NCBI GenBank assembly: GCA_963817405.1
Contig: CAWFNW010000001.1
Location: 620,001-684,000 of the forward strand
Length of the DNA stretch: 64,000 nt
Origin: CAWFNW01 sp963817405
Lineage (GTDB): Bacteria; Actinomycetota; Coriobacteriia; Anaerosomatales; Anaerosomataceae
Reading direction: 5' to 3'
The notes under the pieces were generated by a model. It saw only the letters and a program-made list of their open reading frames with translations. It did no database searches and was not told the DNA's origin. The position numbers were made by a program, and so were the translations under genes. Position 1 is the first letter of the stretch; every line of letters starts with the position of its first letter. Positions 33,373 through 41,994 of this stretch are shown here, piece after piece.

Positions 33373-34416
33373 TCAGCGCGAGACCCACACCACCGCAGCG
33401 AACGTGAGCGCGTTGTACGAAGCGTGAAGCGCGATGGCAGGCCACAGGCTTCGGCGCTCGTGGGCGAGCCAGCCGAGCGCAAGCCCGAGAATCGTGATCG
33501 GCACGAGCAGCCACCACGAGCGGTGGAACGCCGCGAAGAGGAGCGACTGGGCGACGATGGCGGGCCACGCGCCGATGCGCGGCTCGAGGCCGCGGAGCAG
33601 CGCCCCGCGGAAGACGCACTCTTCCACGAACGGACCCACCACAACGAGCATCAGCGCCGCAAGCGCCAGCCCGAGCGTGCTCGTACCGAACGTCCGCGTG
33701 ACCGCCGAGATGTCCGGGGTCGTGCCGAGCTCACGCGTGAGCACGCCGTAGAGGGTCGCCAGGACACGCGTCACGACGAGCGCGCCAACGACGAGTCCCG
33801 CCGAGCCGAGGACCGCCGAGTGATCGGAATCGTCCACCCGCAGGCCGAGGGCGTCGCCGAACACGCCGCCCCGGCGGCTGATCAGCCGCCAGAGCACCGC
33901 GATCTGCACGGCGTAGTAGACCGCCAGAAGGCCGGTCCGCGCGAGTACGAGCGTATCGCCGGGGAGCGACTGCACGACGTCGCTCGCGAGCGCGAGTTCC
34001 CGCACCATGAACGCCGCGAGCGTGACCGCGAGCATCGCTGCAGCTTCCGTGAGCGTCCACGTGAACGGCGCCGCGGCGCCCCTCACCCGCGCTCGCGGCT
34101 GCGGCGCGCCCACGGGTGGCGCAGCGCTCGCGCTGCGCGCCCGCGGCGTCTCGGCCGGAAGCGCCACGTGCGTTCGGGGCCTCGCCGCGGGCCGCGCCCC
34201 GGCGCCGGGTGCGGCCCTGCGCGACGCGCCTGCACGTTTGATGGCGCCGGGCGCGCACACCTGCGCACACGCGCCGCAGCCGTCGCAGCGCGCCGCGTCC
34301 ACGCGGATGTACGCTCGGCCGACCTTGACGGCGCCGTGGGGGCACGCTGGAACGCACAGCCCGCAGTGGCTGCAGCGCTTGGGATTGAGCGCGAGCTGCT
34401 CGCTCGGAGATGCCAT
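33373..34416 (-). CDS. Fusion of a 2x[4Fe-4S] ferredoxin domain to a CPBP intramembrane protease
   Basis: A 347-residue protein. Residues 1-60 hold two complete cluster motifs, C15-x2-C18-x2-C21-x3-C25 and C44-x2-C47-x2-C50-x3-C54, each followed by Pro or Ala-Pro. An Ala/Pro/Arg-rich linker (60-115) leads to eight or so membrane helices with the CPBP/ABI motifs PFVEECVFRGALLRG, LLFAAFHRSW and HASYN, which place the zinc Glu and His residues. Stand-alone CPBP proteases are common; the ferredoxin head is unusual and suggests redox-controlled or redox-linked proteolysis. Its ATG overlaps the ligA stop by one base. Confidence 0.85.
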   Translation of the reverse strand: MASPSEQLALNPKRCSHCGLCVPACPHGAVKVGRAYIRVDAARCDGCGACAQVCAPGAIKRAGASRRAAPGAGARPAARPRTHVALPAETPRARSASAAPPVGAPQPRARVRGAAAPFTWTLTEAAAMLAVTLAAFMVRELALASDVVQSLPGDTLVLARTGLLAVYYAVQIAVLWRLISRRGGVFGDALGLRVDDSDHSAVLGSAGLVVGALVVTRVLATLYGVLTRELGTTPDISAVTRTFGTSTLGLALAALMLVVVGPFVEECVFRGALLRGLEPRIGAWPAIVAQSLLFAAFHRSWWLLVPITILGLALGWLAHERRSLWPAIALHASYNALTFAAVVWVSR

Positions 34417-36512
34417 CAGCGGCTTCCGCCGGACGACGGTGCCTCTCCGGTCTCGAACACGCGCGCGAGATCATCCTCGGCGAGGACCGGCACGCCAAGC
34501 TCGAGCGCTTTGTCGTACTTGCTGCCCGGCTCGGCGCCCACCACCACAAAGGACGTCTTCTTCGAGACGCTTGAGGCCACCTTGGCGCCGAGCGCCTTGA
34601 GAGCCGCACCGGCCTCATCGCGCGTGAAACGCTCGAGCGCGCCCGTGAGCACCCACGTGGTACCCGCAAGCGTCTGCGGGCGCAGAATGGTCTCATCGCG
34701 CTCGTCTTCAAGGCGAACGCCTGCAGCGCGTAGACGCTCGATAAGTGCCAAGTTCTCGGGGTTATCGAAGAACGCCCGCAGCGACTCGGCGATGCGGGGA
34801 CCGACACCGTCGACGCGCGCGATGTGCTCCACCGGCGAGGCGGCGAGCGCATCGAGCGAGCCGTACGCTGCGGCAATCACCTCGGCGACGGTCGCACCCA
34901 CGTGCCGGATTCCGAGACCGAACAGGAGCCTCGCGAACGTCCGGCTGCGCGAGGCATCAATTGCTGCCGCCAGCTTGGTAGCCATGACCTCGCCCAAGAG
35001 GACCGGCGTCCCGTCCTTCTTCAGGCGGCCCATGTCGAGCGTCGCGAGCTGCTCGCGCGTGAGCGAGTAGAAGTCGGCGACGTCGGAAAGCGCGCCGGTA
35101 TCGACAAGGCGTGTGATGATCTCGTAGCCCATGCCGTCGATGTCCATGGCGCCGCGGCCTGCCCAGTGCCCGAGGCGCTCCAGGCGCTGCATCGGGCAGC
35201 CGGCGTTCGTGCACCGCGTGACGACCTCGCCTTCCGGACGCCACACCCGGCTACCGCACGACGGGCAGGTCTCCGGCATGCGCCACGGCTCGGCGTCCGC
35301 GGGGCGCAGGCCGAGCACGGGCCCGACGACCTCGGGGATGACGTCGCCGGCCTTCCGCACGATCACGGTGTCGCCGACACGCAGGTCCTTGCGCGCGATC
35401 TCGTCTTGGTTGTGGAGCGTCGCGCGCGCGATCGTGGAGCCCGCGACCACGACCGGGTCGAACTCGGCCAAGGGCGTGAGCGCGCCGGTGCGCCCCACCT
35501 GCACGCGGATCTCGCGCAGGACGGTCGTCTTCTCCTCGGGCGGGAACTTGTATGCGATCGCCCAGCGCGGCGCCTTGCTCGTGAAGCCGAGCTCGTCTTG
35601 GAGTGCGAAGGCGTCGACCTTCACCACCACGCCGTCGATCTCGTACGGAAGCTCGTCGCGCCGCTCGAGCGCGCGAGCGCAGAAGGCACGCACGTCGTCC
35701 GCGGACGCGCATGGTTCGATGTCGGGGTTCACGTGGAAACCGGCTTCGCGCAGCCAGTCGAGCGCGTCGTGCTGCGTGGTGAGGCCGAGCGGCCGCGGGT
35801 CGGCGACCTGGTAGAAGAACGTGTCGAGGTCCCGCGCGGCGGTTACTGCCGGGTCCTTTTGCCGGAGCGACCCGGCGGCGGCGTTTCGGGGGTTCGCGAA
35901 GGGTGGCTGTCCCGCCTCGTCTTGCTCTTCGTTCAGGCGACGGAAGCTCTCCTTGGGCATGAAGACCTCGCCACGGACCTCCACACGCCGTGGCGCGGGC
36001 GCCAAGAGTCGGAGTGGCACCGTCTTCACCGTCCGCACGTTCGCGGTGACGTCTTCGCCGGTCAGACCGTCACCGCGCGTGGCCCCGCGCACGAGCACGC
36101 CATCGGTGTAGGTGAGCGCCAGCGACGAGCCATCGATCTTGAGCTCGGCCACGTAGCGGGCACGCTCGGCCCCAACCTCGCGCTCAATGCGCTCGAGCCA
36201 GAAGTCGAGCTCACCGACATCCATCGCGTTGTCGAGCGAGTACATCCGCTGTGCATGCTTCACCGAGGCGAAGAGCGCGCTCGGCGCTTCCCCCACCCGC
36301 TGCGTCGGTGAATCCGGCGTGATGAGTTCGGGCCAGGTAGCCTCGATCGCTTCCAACTCCCGCACGAGCGCGTCGTATGCCGCGTCGGAGATCTCGGGCG
36401 CGTCGAGCGCGTAGTAGCGGTGTGCATGGCGGCGGATCTCCGCACGCAGCGCGTCAGCGCGCTCTGCCGCGGTCGCGAGCTGGTCGCGTGCGTCCTCAGA
36501 GCTCACGGACAC
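34416..36512 (-). CDS. ligA: NAD-dependent DNA ligase
   Basis: A 698-residue ligase that joins nicks using NAD+. Adenylation lysine K125 in AELKIDGSS, zinc-finger cysteines CPSCGSR...CTNAGCPMQ, HhH repeats and a C-terminal BRCT domain (TWVLTGALERFTRDEA) are all present. The start is GTG 36512, immediately after the TAG of the DUF2469 gene, with GAGGA 7 bases upstream, so translation is coupled. The full length and motif set indicate a functional housekeeping ligase, separate from the LigD system at 54.7-57.3 kb. Confidence 0.96.
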   Translation of the reverse strand: MSVSSEDARDQLATAAERADALRAEIRRHAHRYYALDAPEISDAAYDALVRELEAIEATWPELITPDSPTQRVGEAPSALFASVKHAQRMYSLDNAMDVGELDFWLERIEREVGAERARYVAELKIDGSSLALTYTDGVLVRGATRGDGLTGEDVTANVRTVKTVPLRLLAPAPRRVEVRGEVFMPKESFRRLNEEQDEAGQPPFANPRNAAAGSLRQKDPAVTAARDLDTFFYQVADPRPLGLTTQHDALDWLREAGFHVNPDIEPCASADDVRAFCARALERRDELPYEIDGVVVKVDAFALQDELGFTSKAPRWAIAYKFPPEEKTTVLREIRVQVGRTGALTPLAEFDPVVVAGSTIARATLHNQDEIARKDLRVGDTVIVRKAGDVIPEVVGPVLGLRPADAEPWRMPETCPSCGSRVWRPEGEVVTRCTNAGCPMQRLERLGHWAGRGAMDIDGMGYEIITRLVDTGALSDVADFYSLTREQLATLDMGRLKKDGTPVLLGEVMATKLAAAIDASRSRTFARLLFGLGIRHVGATVAEVIAAAYGSLDALAASPVEHIARVDGVGPRIAESLRAFFDNPENLALIERLRAAGVRLEDERDETILRPQTLAGTTWVLTGALERFTRDEAGAALKALGAKVASSVSKKTSFVVVGAEPGSKYDKALELGVPVLAEDDLARVFETGEAPSSGGSR

Positions 36513-36809
36513 CTACTCGTCCTCGCCTTTGAGCTGCTGCACGTGGACGTCGTTCACCGAGTAGATGACCGTCTGCGGCACGAAGCGGTTGATCCGCTCG
36601 GCTTCGTAGATCCAGACGTCGGTGAGTGTGACTTTGAAGAAGACGCCACCCGGACCGTTCTCCGGCACGACCTCGACGCCGTTCGCGAGGTACGCGCGAA
36701 GCTCGGTCTCGATGTAGTAGTTGAACAGCCGCGCGGCCTCGCGGTACTCGTCGTAGAGCTTGATGCGGTATTCGGCCTCTTTCATGTCCAGTTCGTCGAT
36801 GCTGTCCAT
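36513..36809 (-). CDS. DUF2469 family protein
   Basis: A 98-residue protein closely resembling the actinobacterial DUF2469 family (Mycobacterium Rv2901c): LYDEYREAARLFNYYIETELRAYLANGVEVVPEN, then FFKVTLTDVWIYEAERINRFV. Its function is unknown; in mycobacteria it neighbours rnhB and is co-expressed with housekeeping genes. It ends directly before ligA. It is the clearest phylum-level marker in the window. Confidence 0.9.
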   Translation of the reverse strand: MDSIDELDMKEAEYRIKLYDEYREAARLFNYYIETELRAYLANGVEVVPENGPGGVFFKVTLTDVWIYEAERINRFVPQTVIYSVNDVHVQQLKGEDE

Positions 36810-36851
36810 GTCGCCCCTTTCGTCGGCAGGCGTTCGGTAGCTCTCCAGTCC

Positions 36852-37589
36852 CTATCTCCCCGGCGCAGGCACGAGCCTCACGATACCGCCCGTCGCGCCG
36901 ATCTGGTCCTCTGCAATCACGACCGCGCCGAGCACTCCCGGAATCTCCCGCGCCCGTGCGAGCGCGCGCTCGATGTCGTCCGGGCCGTGCACGAGGTTGC
37001 CCACCGCGCTTGCTGCGGCATCCGCCAGCGCGCCGCTTGTCGCAAGCACGGTCACCGCATGCGCGCTCCCGTAGCTCACGCTCGGACCAACTCGGCCCGA
37101 CGAGGTACACACGGCCACCGGCAGTGCGTCGGCGCCCAAGGCGAGCGCGACCTGACCGGAGAGCGGCGAGTCGCCCGCGTACAGGAGCACCGTGCGCTCG
37201 CAGCGGCCCATGAGGTACAGGTCGCCGCCGTTCTCGACGACCACCTCCGCGGAGAGCGGCTCGAGGCCACGGGCGACCGCCTCCGCCAACGCGCCGGCCA
37301 CGGCCGCCATCGGGCCCACGCCGGCGACCTGCGCGGCGTCCGCCATCGCTCGGACGATGGCCGGAGCGCCCGGCCCGCCGTCGATCGGGACGTGGCTTTC
37401 GGCGAAGCGCGGGAACACCGCGACGAAGGCCTCGAGCTCGGTGCGAAGTTCGCGAACGAGCACGCCCGCCTCGCGTGAAAGGTCGCGGAGTGCGCTCACC
37501 TGCAGGTCCGTCTCGGCGTGGACGACCTCGAAAGTCACGAGACCGGCCGGTGCCGCGAGCGCGCGGTATGTCCTTGGTTCATACGCCAT
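36852..37589 (-). CDS. UPF0280 (ApbE-like) family protein
   Basis: A 245-residue protein of UPF0280, structurally related to the FAD:protein FMN transferase ApbE. Characteristic parts are MAYEPRTYRAL, the VENGGDLYLMG motif, and SVSYGSAHAVTVLATSGALADAAASAVGNLV. No catalytic assignment is established. ATG 37589 lies 6 bases after a TGG-TACGAT -10 box and lacks a ribosome-binding site, suggesting a leaderless mRNA; the frame extension to 37754 is rejected. It is divergent from the GGDEF gene. Confidence 0.88.
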   Translation of the reverse strand: MAYEPRTYRALAAPAGLVTFEVVHAETDLQVSALRDLSREAGVLVRELRTELEAFVAVFPRFAESHVPIDGGPGAPAIVRAMADAAQVAGVGPMAAVAGALAEAVARGLEPLSAEVVVENGGDLYLMGRCERTVLLYAGDSPLSGQVALALGADALPVAVCTSSGRVGPSVSYGSAHAVTVLATSGALADAAASAVGNLVHGPDDIERALARAREIPGVLGAVVIAEDQIGATGGIVRLVPAPGR

Positions 37590-37595
37590 GGGGTA

Positions 37596-37604
37596 ATCGT
37601 ACCA
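37596..37604 (-). promoter_or_regulatory. Extended -10 box giving a probable leaderless UPF0280 mRNA
   Basis: On the minus strand TGG-TACGAT ends 6 bases before the ATG at 37589, and no Shine-Dalgarno site lies between. The spacing places transcription start at or next to the ATG. Confidence 0.5.
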
Positions 37605-37645
37605 GCATGTCGGGCATACTCTTATCAACGCGACGAGGAGGGGCG

Positions 37646-38689
37646 ATGCGCGAGGTCCTGGGGCTCTGCATGCACGTCGACGTGCTTGCCGCCGAGGTCT
37701 ACGCGACCATGGCCACGGGTACCGCGGTTCCCGAGCTCGCGGAGACGTTCTCAAAGCTCGCCGCCGAGGAGCGGTCGCACATCACGTGGTGGCAGGAGCT
37801 CATCACCGCGTGGGACCAGGGTCTCGTGCCGGAACTCGTGAACGACACGCAAGCGCTCACGTCGAGGCTCCAGGCGCTCTACGACGAGGTCAGTCTGGCG
37901 ATACCCAACGATGTCGGGACACTCTCGGTGGACGAGATGCTCTCGCTCGCCGCACGCATCGAGTTCTTCATGATCGACCCCGTCTTCGGCGAGCTCATCG
38001 ACCTGACCGAGCCGGCCCGCTCCGAGCAGCGGCACGCCGCGTACGCCCAGCATCTCGATCGGTTGATCGGTGCAATCGAGCGGAACTACTCCAAGGACTC
38101 GCTCGTTGCCTTCCTCGCGAGCATCCTGGCGCGCCTGTGGCGCGACAACATGACGCTCGCAGTCTTCGCCACCCACGACCCCCTCACGGGGCTCTACAAC
38201 CGGCGCGCGCTCTCGACGCATCTGAAACAGTGGGCGGCGTGGTCGGCCCGTTACGGGCGCCCGCTGACGCTGCTGCTCATCGACGTCGACCTCTTCAAGG
38301 GCATCAACGACGCCTTCGGGCACACGTTCGGAGACACCGCGCTCACCGCAATCGCCGCCGCCATCGACGGCGTCACGCGAGCTGCGGACCTCGTCGTGCG
38401 GTACGGCGGCGATGAGTTCGCCGTCGTCTCGCCGGAGACTGGAACGCCGGAGTCGGCCGAGCTCATCGAGCGCATCATCACCGCCGTCCATGAGCTCGCA
38501 TTGGTCGACCACCGAGGGAAGCGCGCCATGATCACCGTGAGTGTCGGCGCCGCGGTGGTGTCCGATGCGCCGGGTTCGTCACCGCGCAGCGCAGATGAGC
38601 TCCTGGCGGCGGCGGACCAGTCGCTCTACCGAGCGAAGCAGACGGGTCGCGACCGGCCTGGCGCGCCCGTCGTGCTCTCCCGCGCGTAG
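37646..38689 (+). CDS. Diguanylate cyclase with N-terminal ferritin/rubrerythrin-like domain
   Basis: A 347-residue cytosolic protein. Residues 1-150 are a four-helix bundle with rubrerythrin-like metal residues: E17 (AAEVYATM), E42-x2-H45 (EERSHITWW), E106 (ARIEFFMID), E116 and H136 (YAQHLDR). Residues 172-340 form a GGDEF domain with the active site GGDEF at 254-258 and the inhibitory c-di-GMP site R245-x2-D248. It should make c-di-GMP from two GTP, controlled by a diiron or similar centre that could sense oxygen or iron. GAGGAGG precedes the ATG. No other c-di-GMP gene is nearby. Confidence 0.9.
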   Translation: MREVLGLCMHVDVLAAEVYATMATGTAVPELAETFSKLAAEERSHITWWQELITAWDQGLVPELVNDTQALTSRLQALYDEVSLAIPNDVGTLSVDEMLSLAARIEFFMIDPVFGELIDLTEPARSEQRHAAYAQHLDRLIGAIERNYSKDSLVAFLASILARLWRDNMTLAVFATHDPLTGLYNRRALSTHLKQWAAWSARYGRPLTLLLIDVDLFKGINDAFGHTFGDTALTAIAAAIDGVTRAADLVVRYGGDEFAVVSPETGTPESAELIERIITAVHELALVDHRGKRAMITVSVGAAVVSDAPGSSPRSADELLAAADQSLYRAKQTGRDRPGAPVVLSRA

Positions 38690-38718
38690 CCCGCAATCGC
38701 GCGCGGCCCCTCGAGCGC

Positions 38719-39597
38719 CTACCCGCCCGCGTCCGCCTGCTCGGCCGCGTGGTAGCTGCTGCGCACGAACGGCGCCGACGCCACCGAGGTGAAGCCCATG
38801 GAGTACGCGGTGCGCGCGAGCTCGGCGAACCGGCCTGGCGCGACGAACTCGGCCACGGACAGGTGCTCCGCACTCGGCCGCAGGTACTGCCCGAGGGTGA
38901 GCATCGAGCAGCCGGCGTCGCGAAGGTCGCGCATGACCTGCTCCACCTCGCCGGCAGTCTCGCCGAGACCGAGCATGAGCCCCGACTTCGTTGGAACGTC
39001 GGGCTGACGTGTCGCGGCACGACTGAGGACGCCCAGCGAGCGCGCGTAGTCCGCGCCCGGCCGCACGGTCTCATAGAGGCGCGGCACCGTCTCCACGTTG
39101 TGGTTGAAGACATCGGGCCGCGCGTCGGCGACGGCGTCCACTGCGGCGAGGTCGCCGCCGAAGTCGCTCACTAGCACCTCGATGGCGGCGCCGGGGGCGG
39201 CGTCGCGAATGGCTTCGATGACCGCGACGATTTGCGCCGCGCCGCCGTCGGCGAGGTCGTCGCGCGTCACCATCGTCACGACCGCGTGGCGGAGGCCCAT
39301 GCGCGCGACGGCCTCGCCGACCCGGGCGGCCTCGCCCGGGTCCGGCGCCTGCGGCCGGCGGGTCTCGACCGCGCAGAACCGGCAGCCGCGCGTGCAGGCG
39401 TCACCGAGAACGAGGAAGGTCGCGGTCCCCTCAGCGAAGCACTCGCCACGGTTGGGGCACTTCGCGGACTGACAGACAGTGTGGAGGTCGAGCTCGTGGA
39501 GCATCCCGTCGACCTGCGCGAACGCGCCCGGGCGCGCCAAGGGTCGGCGGAGCCACAACGGGAGACGCTTCTCGGTGCTACCGTGCTCGTAGGTCAT
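38719..39597 (-). CDS. lipA: Lipoyl synthase
   Basis: A 292-residue radical-SAM enzyme that inserts two sulfur atoms into octanoyl chains on lipoyl domains. The auxiliary cluster cysteines C42, C47 and C53 and the radical-SAM triad C68-x3-C72-x2-C75 are in place; VSDFGGD and FNHNVETVPRLY are conserved. Its lipoylated targets work with a dihydrolipoyl dehydrogenase, and lpd lies 500 bases away, though separated by a divergent gene. Its ATG directly follows a -10 box (see 39605). Confidence 0.95.
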   Translation of the reverse strand: MTYEHGSTEKRLPLWLRRPLARPGAFAQVDGMLHELDLHTVCQSAKCPNRGECFAEGTATFLVLGDACTRGCRFCAVETRRPQAPDPGEAARVGEAVARMGLRHAVVTMVTRDDLADGGAAQIVAVIEAIRDAAPGAAIEVLVSDFGGDLAAVDAVADARPDVFNHNVETVPRLYETVRPGADYARSLGVLSRAATRQPDVPTKSGLMLGLGETAGEVEQVMRDLRDAGCSMLTLGQYLRPSAEHLSVAEFVAPGRFAELARTAYSMGFTSVASAPFVRSSYHAAEQADAGG

Positions 39598-39604
39598 GCG
39601 CGCG

Positions 39605-39613
39605 ATGATAGCA
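39605..39613 (-). promoter_or_regulatory. Extended -10 box giving a probable leaderless lipA mRNA
   Basis: TGC-TATCAT on the minus strand ends 7 bases before the lipA ATG at 39597. No Shine-Dalgarno sequence precedes the ATG. Confidence 0.5.
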
Positions 39614-39642
39614 TGTGGTCACGCGACAAACGGGGGGTACCC

Positions 39643-40083
39643 ATGAGCGAGATCGCGCTTGGCATCTTCGAGTTCACCTGGATCGGAGCGGTCGCGCTCT
39701 TCGGGCTGATCGTGCTGTCCGTCTGGCTGGGCTGGAAACCGGGCTCACGAGGGGATCGGGCCCCTCGGCTCCGTGTCGCGATACCCGTGGTCACGCTCAT
39801 TGTCATCGGCGCGTACCTCGCGCTGCTGTACGTCCCGATCGGGGGCAATACGTGGTTCGGCGGATCCGATGTCGTTGGAATCGCGCTGTGGTACCTCACA
39901 CCCGTGGCGGTGGCCTTCACCGCGGGGGTCGTCGCGATGACGATCGTCTACACGCGTGCCGAGCGCGTCGGCGTCGCCCGCCTCACGGGCGTGTGGGTGC
40001 TCGCAACCGTCGCCGTGTGGATGGTGGCTGTGGTGGGCGTGCTCGCGATATCAGCAGTGGGCGCGCCCGTCGCCTCGCGGTAG
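39643..40083 (+). CDS. Four-helix membrane protein of unknown function
   Basis: A 146-residue protein with membrane segments at about residues 10-30, 47-66, 78-102 and 115-138. A GGGGGG ribosome-binding site lies 5 bases upstream of ATG 39643. The longer frame from 39232 is antisense to lipA and is not used. No conserved motif is recognised. Confidence 0.65.
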   Translation: MSEIALGIFEFTWIGAVALFGLIVLSVWLGWKPGSRGDRAPRLRVAIPVVTLIVIGAYLALLYVPIGGNTWFGGSDVVGIALWYLTPVAVAFTAGVVAMTIVYTRAERVGVARLTGVWVLATVAVWMVAVVGVLAISAVGAPVASR

Positions 40084-40098
40084 CGAGGGTAGCCGGGT

Positions 40099-41499
40099 TC
40101 AGCAGCCGCACTTCCCCGCCGCGTCGAGCGCGGCGGCCTTGATCACTTCGGAGACGGTCGGGTGCGCGTGCACCATCTCGGCGACATCGCGCACCGTGAG
40201 GCCGTGGCGCATAGCGAGCGCCACCTCGTGGATGATCTCGACCGCGTGTGGGCCCACGATCTGGCAGCCTAGGATCGCACCCGTACCTTGCTCGGCTACC
40301 AGCTGCACGAAGCCGTCGACGTCGCCCTCGCTGAGCGCCTTGCCGTTGCCCGCGAACTTCGCGACCGCTTGCACCGCGTCGATGCCGCGCTCCTTCAAGC
40401 CGTCGCGCGACGAGCCCACGACGGCCACCTCGGGGAAGGTGTAGACGCACGCGGGGATGCAGTCGTAGCGGACGCTCTCCAGGTGGGGCGTCTCCCCACG
40501 CTCGGCCGCCTTGAGCTCGGCCACGGCGTTCCGCGCCGCGACAACGCCCTCCTCGTCGGCCACGTGGGCGAGCATCATGCCGCCGATGAGATCGCCGACG
40601 GCGTACACACCCGGCGCACTCGTGCGGAAGTGCTCGTCGACCTTCACCGCACGGCGGTCGAATTCGATGCCCGCCTCCTCGTAGCCGAAGCCGGCGCCGT
40701 TCGGCACGCGCCCGACCGCCGACATCACGATGTCGGCCTCGACGACCGCGCCGCTCCGAAGCGTCGCGCGCATACGTCCGCCCTCGCGCGCGACCGACTC
40801 CACCGCGTCGCCGAGGAAGAAGTGCACGCCCATGCCTTCCAGCGCCGACTGTGTCGCCTTGACGACGCGGCGGTCGTTACCCGGGAGCACCTGCTCCATC
40901 AGCTCGACGACGGTGACCGTGCTTCCGAACGCCGCGTACGCGCACGCAAACTCCAGACCGATCACCCCGCCGCCGATGATCACGATCTGAGCCGGGATCT
41001 CGCTGAGCGAAACGGCATCGTCACTCGTCCACACACCATCGAGCGTGTGGTCGATGCCCGGCAGAAGGAACGGTACCGAGCCGGTCGCGAGGATGACAGC
41101 GTCGCCCTCGACCGTCTCGCTCCCGCCGTCGGCCAGCGCGACCTCCACTGCACGGCGGTTCGCCAGCCGCCCTTCCCCCGGTACGACGGCCACTTTCAGG
41201 CGCTTGGCGCTCCCCTCGACCTGCCTGACGATCTCGTCGACCACGCCTTGCTTGCGCTCGCGCAGCCGAGCGACGTCGACGGTTGCCGGCGTTGCCACGA
41301 GACCGAACTCGGCCGCTTCGACCGTGTCGCGCACGATGTGCGCTGAGCGGAGGATCGTCTTGGTGGGAATGCAGCCCCAGTTGAGGCACGTGCCGCCGAG
41401 GCGTTCGCGCTCGACGAGGGTCACCTGCGCGCCGAGTCGCGCCGCTTCAAAGGCCGCCGAGTACCCGCCCGGACCGCCTCCCAGAACGACGATATGCAT
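40099..41499 (-). CDS. lpd: Dihydrolipoyl dehydrogenase
   Basis: A 466-residue flavoprotein disulfide reductase that re-oxidises lipoyl groups of 2-oxoacid dehydrogenases or the glycine cleavage system with NAD+. FAD site VVLGGGPGGYSAA, redox disulfide C38-x4-C43 (GGTCLNWGCIPTK), NAD site IIGGGVIGLEFA and the His-Glu pair HAHPTVSE are all visible. It carries an unusual C-terminal KCGC tail. ATG 41499 has GGAGG 5 bases upstream; the TTG one codon earlier is less likely. No E1/E2 genes are in the window. Confidence 0.94.
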   Translation of the reverse strand: MHIVVLGGGPGGYSAAFEAARLGAQVTLVERERLGGTCLNWGCIPTKTILRSAHIVRDTVEAAEFGLVATPATVDVARLRERKQGVVDEIVRQVEGSAKRLKVAVVPGEGRLANRRAVEVALADGGSETVEGDAVILATGSVPFLLPGIDHTLDGVWTSDDAVSLSEIPAQIVIIGGGVIGLEFACAYAAFGSTVTVVELMEQVLPGNDRRVVKATQSALEGMGVHFFLGDAVESVAREGGRMRATLRSGAVVEADIVMSAVGRVPNGAGFGYEEAGIEFDRRAVKVDEHFRTSAPGVYAVGDLIGGMMLAHVADEEGVVAARNAVAELKAAERGETPHLESVRYDCIPACVYTFPEVAVVGSSRDGLKERGIDAVQAVAKFAGNGKALSEGDVDGFVQLVAEQGTGAILGCQIVGPHAVEIIHEVALAMRHGLTVRDVAEMVHAHPTVSEVIKAAALDAAGKCGC

Positions 41500-41576
41500 C
41501 AAGTCCTCCTCGGGTGTGGGGCGGCCCCGCGCGTGTTCGGCGCGGTCGCCGCAGAGTGGACGGAAAGGGGCCGGCG

Positions 41577-41951
41577 TTACGGCCGGTGCTCGGCCTCGGT
41601 CACGACCTCGGTCTTAATCATGCGCACGAGCGCCATCAGCGCCTCGAAGACATGGTCGCGGATGTCCCCGCCCACGATCACGTACATGATGTCGTCGCCC
41701 ACGGCGAGTTCGCCCTCGTTCACCCAAGCGCGAACGTGCGTGACGCCCTCCATGAGCGTGGCGGTCTCGACGATCTCCGCCAGCCGCTCGCGGTCGACGG
41801 TGAGCTGCATTCCCGTGACAGGTCGCCCGTCCCTCGAGTGCGCCCGGACGACACCGTTGTGCGCGAGGATCATGCCCGTCGACGAGAAGTCGTCGCTCGC
41901 CTTGAGCTCGGCGAGCCAGGCATCGAGTGAGGGGCTGTCGGCTGCTGCCAT
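41577..41951 (-). CDS. MoaE-like protein
   Basis: A 124-residue protein resembling a short MoaE-type family annotated as molybdopterin synthase large subunit: FSSTGMILAHNGVVRAHSRDG, VTGMQLTVDRERL and LAVGDDIMYVIVGGDIRDHVF. No MoaD or other molybdenum-cofactor genes are nearby, and catalytic residues of E. coli MoaE are not clearly present, so the name reflects resemblance only. AGGGAGG precedes the ATG. It has its own candidate promoter but could also be the tail of the methionine operon. Confidence 0.7.
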   Translation of the reverse strand: MAAADSPSLDAWLAELKASDDFSSTGMILAHNGVVRAHSRDGRPVTGMQLTVDRERLAEIVETATLMEGVTHVRAWVNEGELAVGDDIMYVIVGGDIRDHVFEALMALVRMIKTEVVTEAEHRP

Positions 41952-41988
41952 AGGAGTGCCTCCCTGCGGGGCTTGAGGGTCTGCGCCG

Positions 41989-41994
41989 ATTATA
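41989..41994 (-). promoter_or_regulatory. Candidate TATAAT -10 box for the MoaE-like gene
   Basis: A perfect TATAAT on the minus strand overlaps the stop codon of the metallophosphoesterase gene, 37 bases before the MoaE-like ATG. A -35 match 17 bases upstream is poor. Confidence 0.45.

Noticed and set aside
32701..35070. A 789-residue plus-strand open frame
   Set aside because: It is antisense to gatA, gatC, the protease fusion and ligA, all with strong homology and coupled starts; long antisense frames are expected at this GC content.
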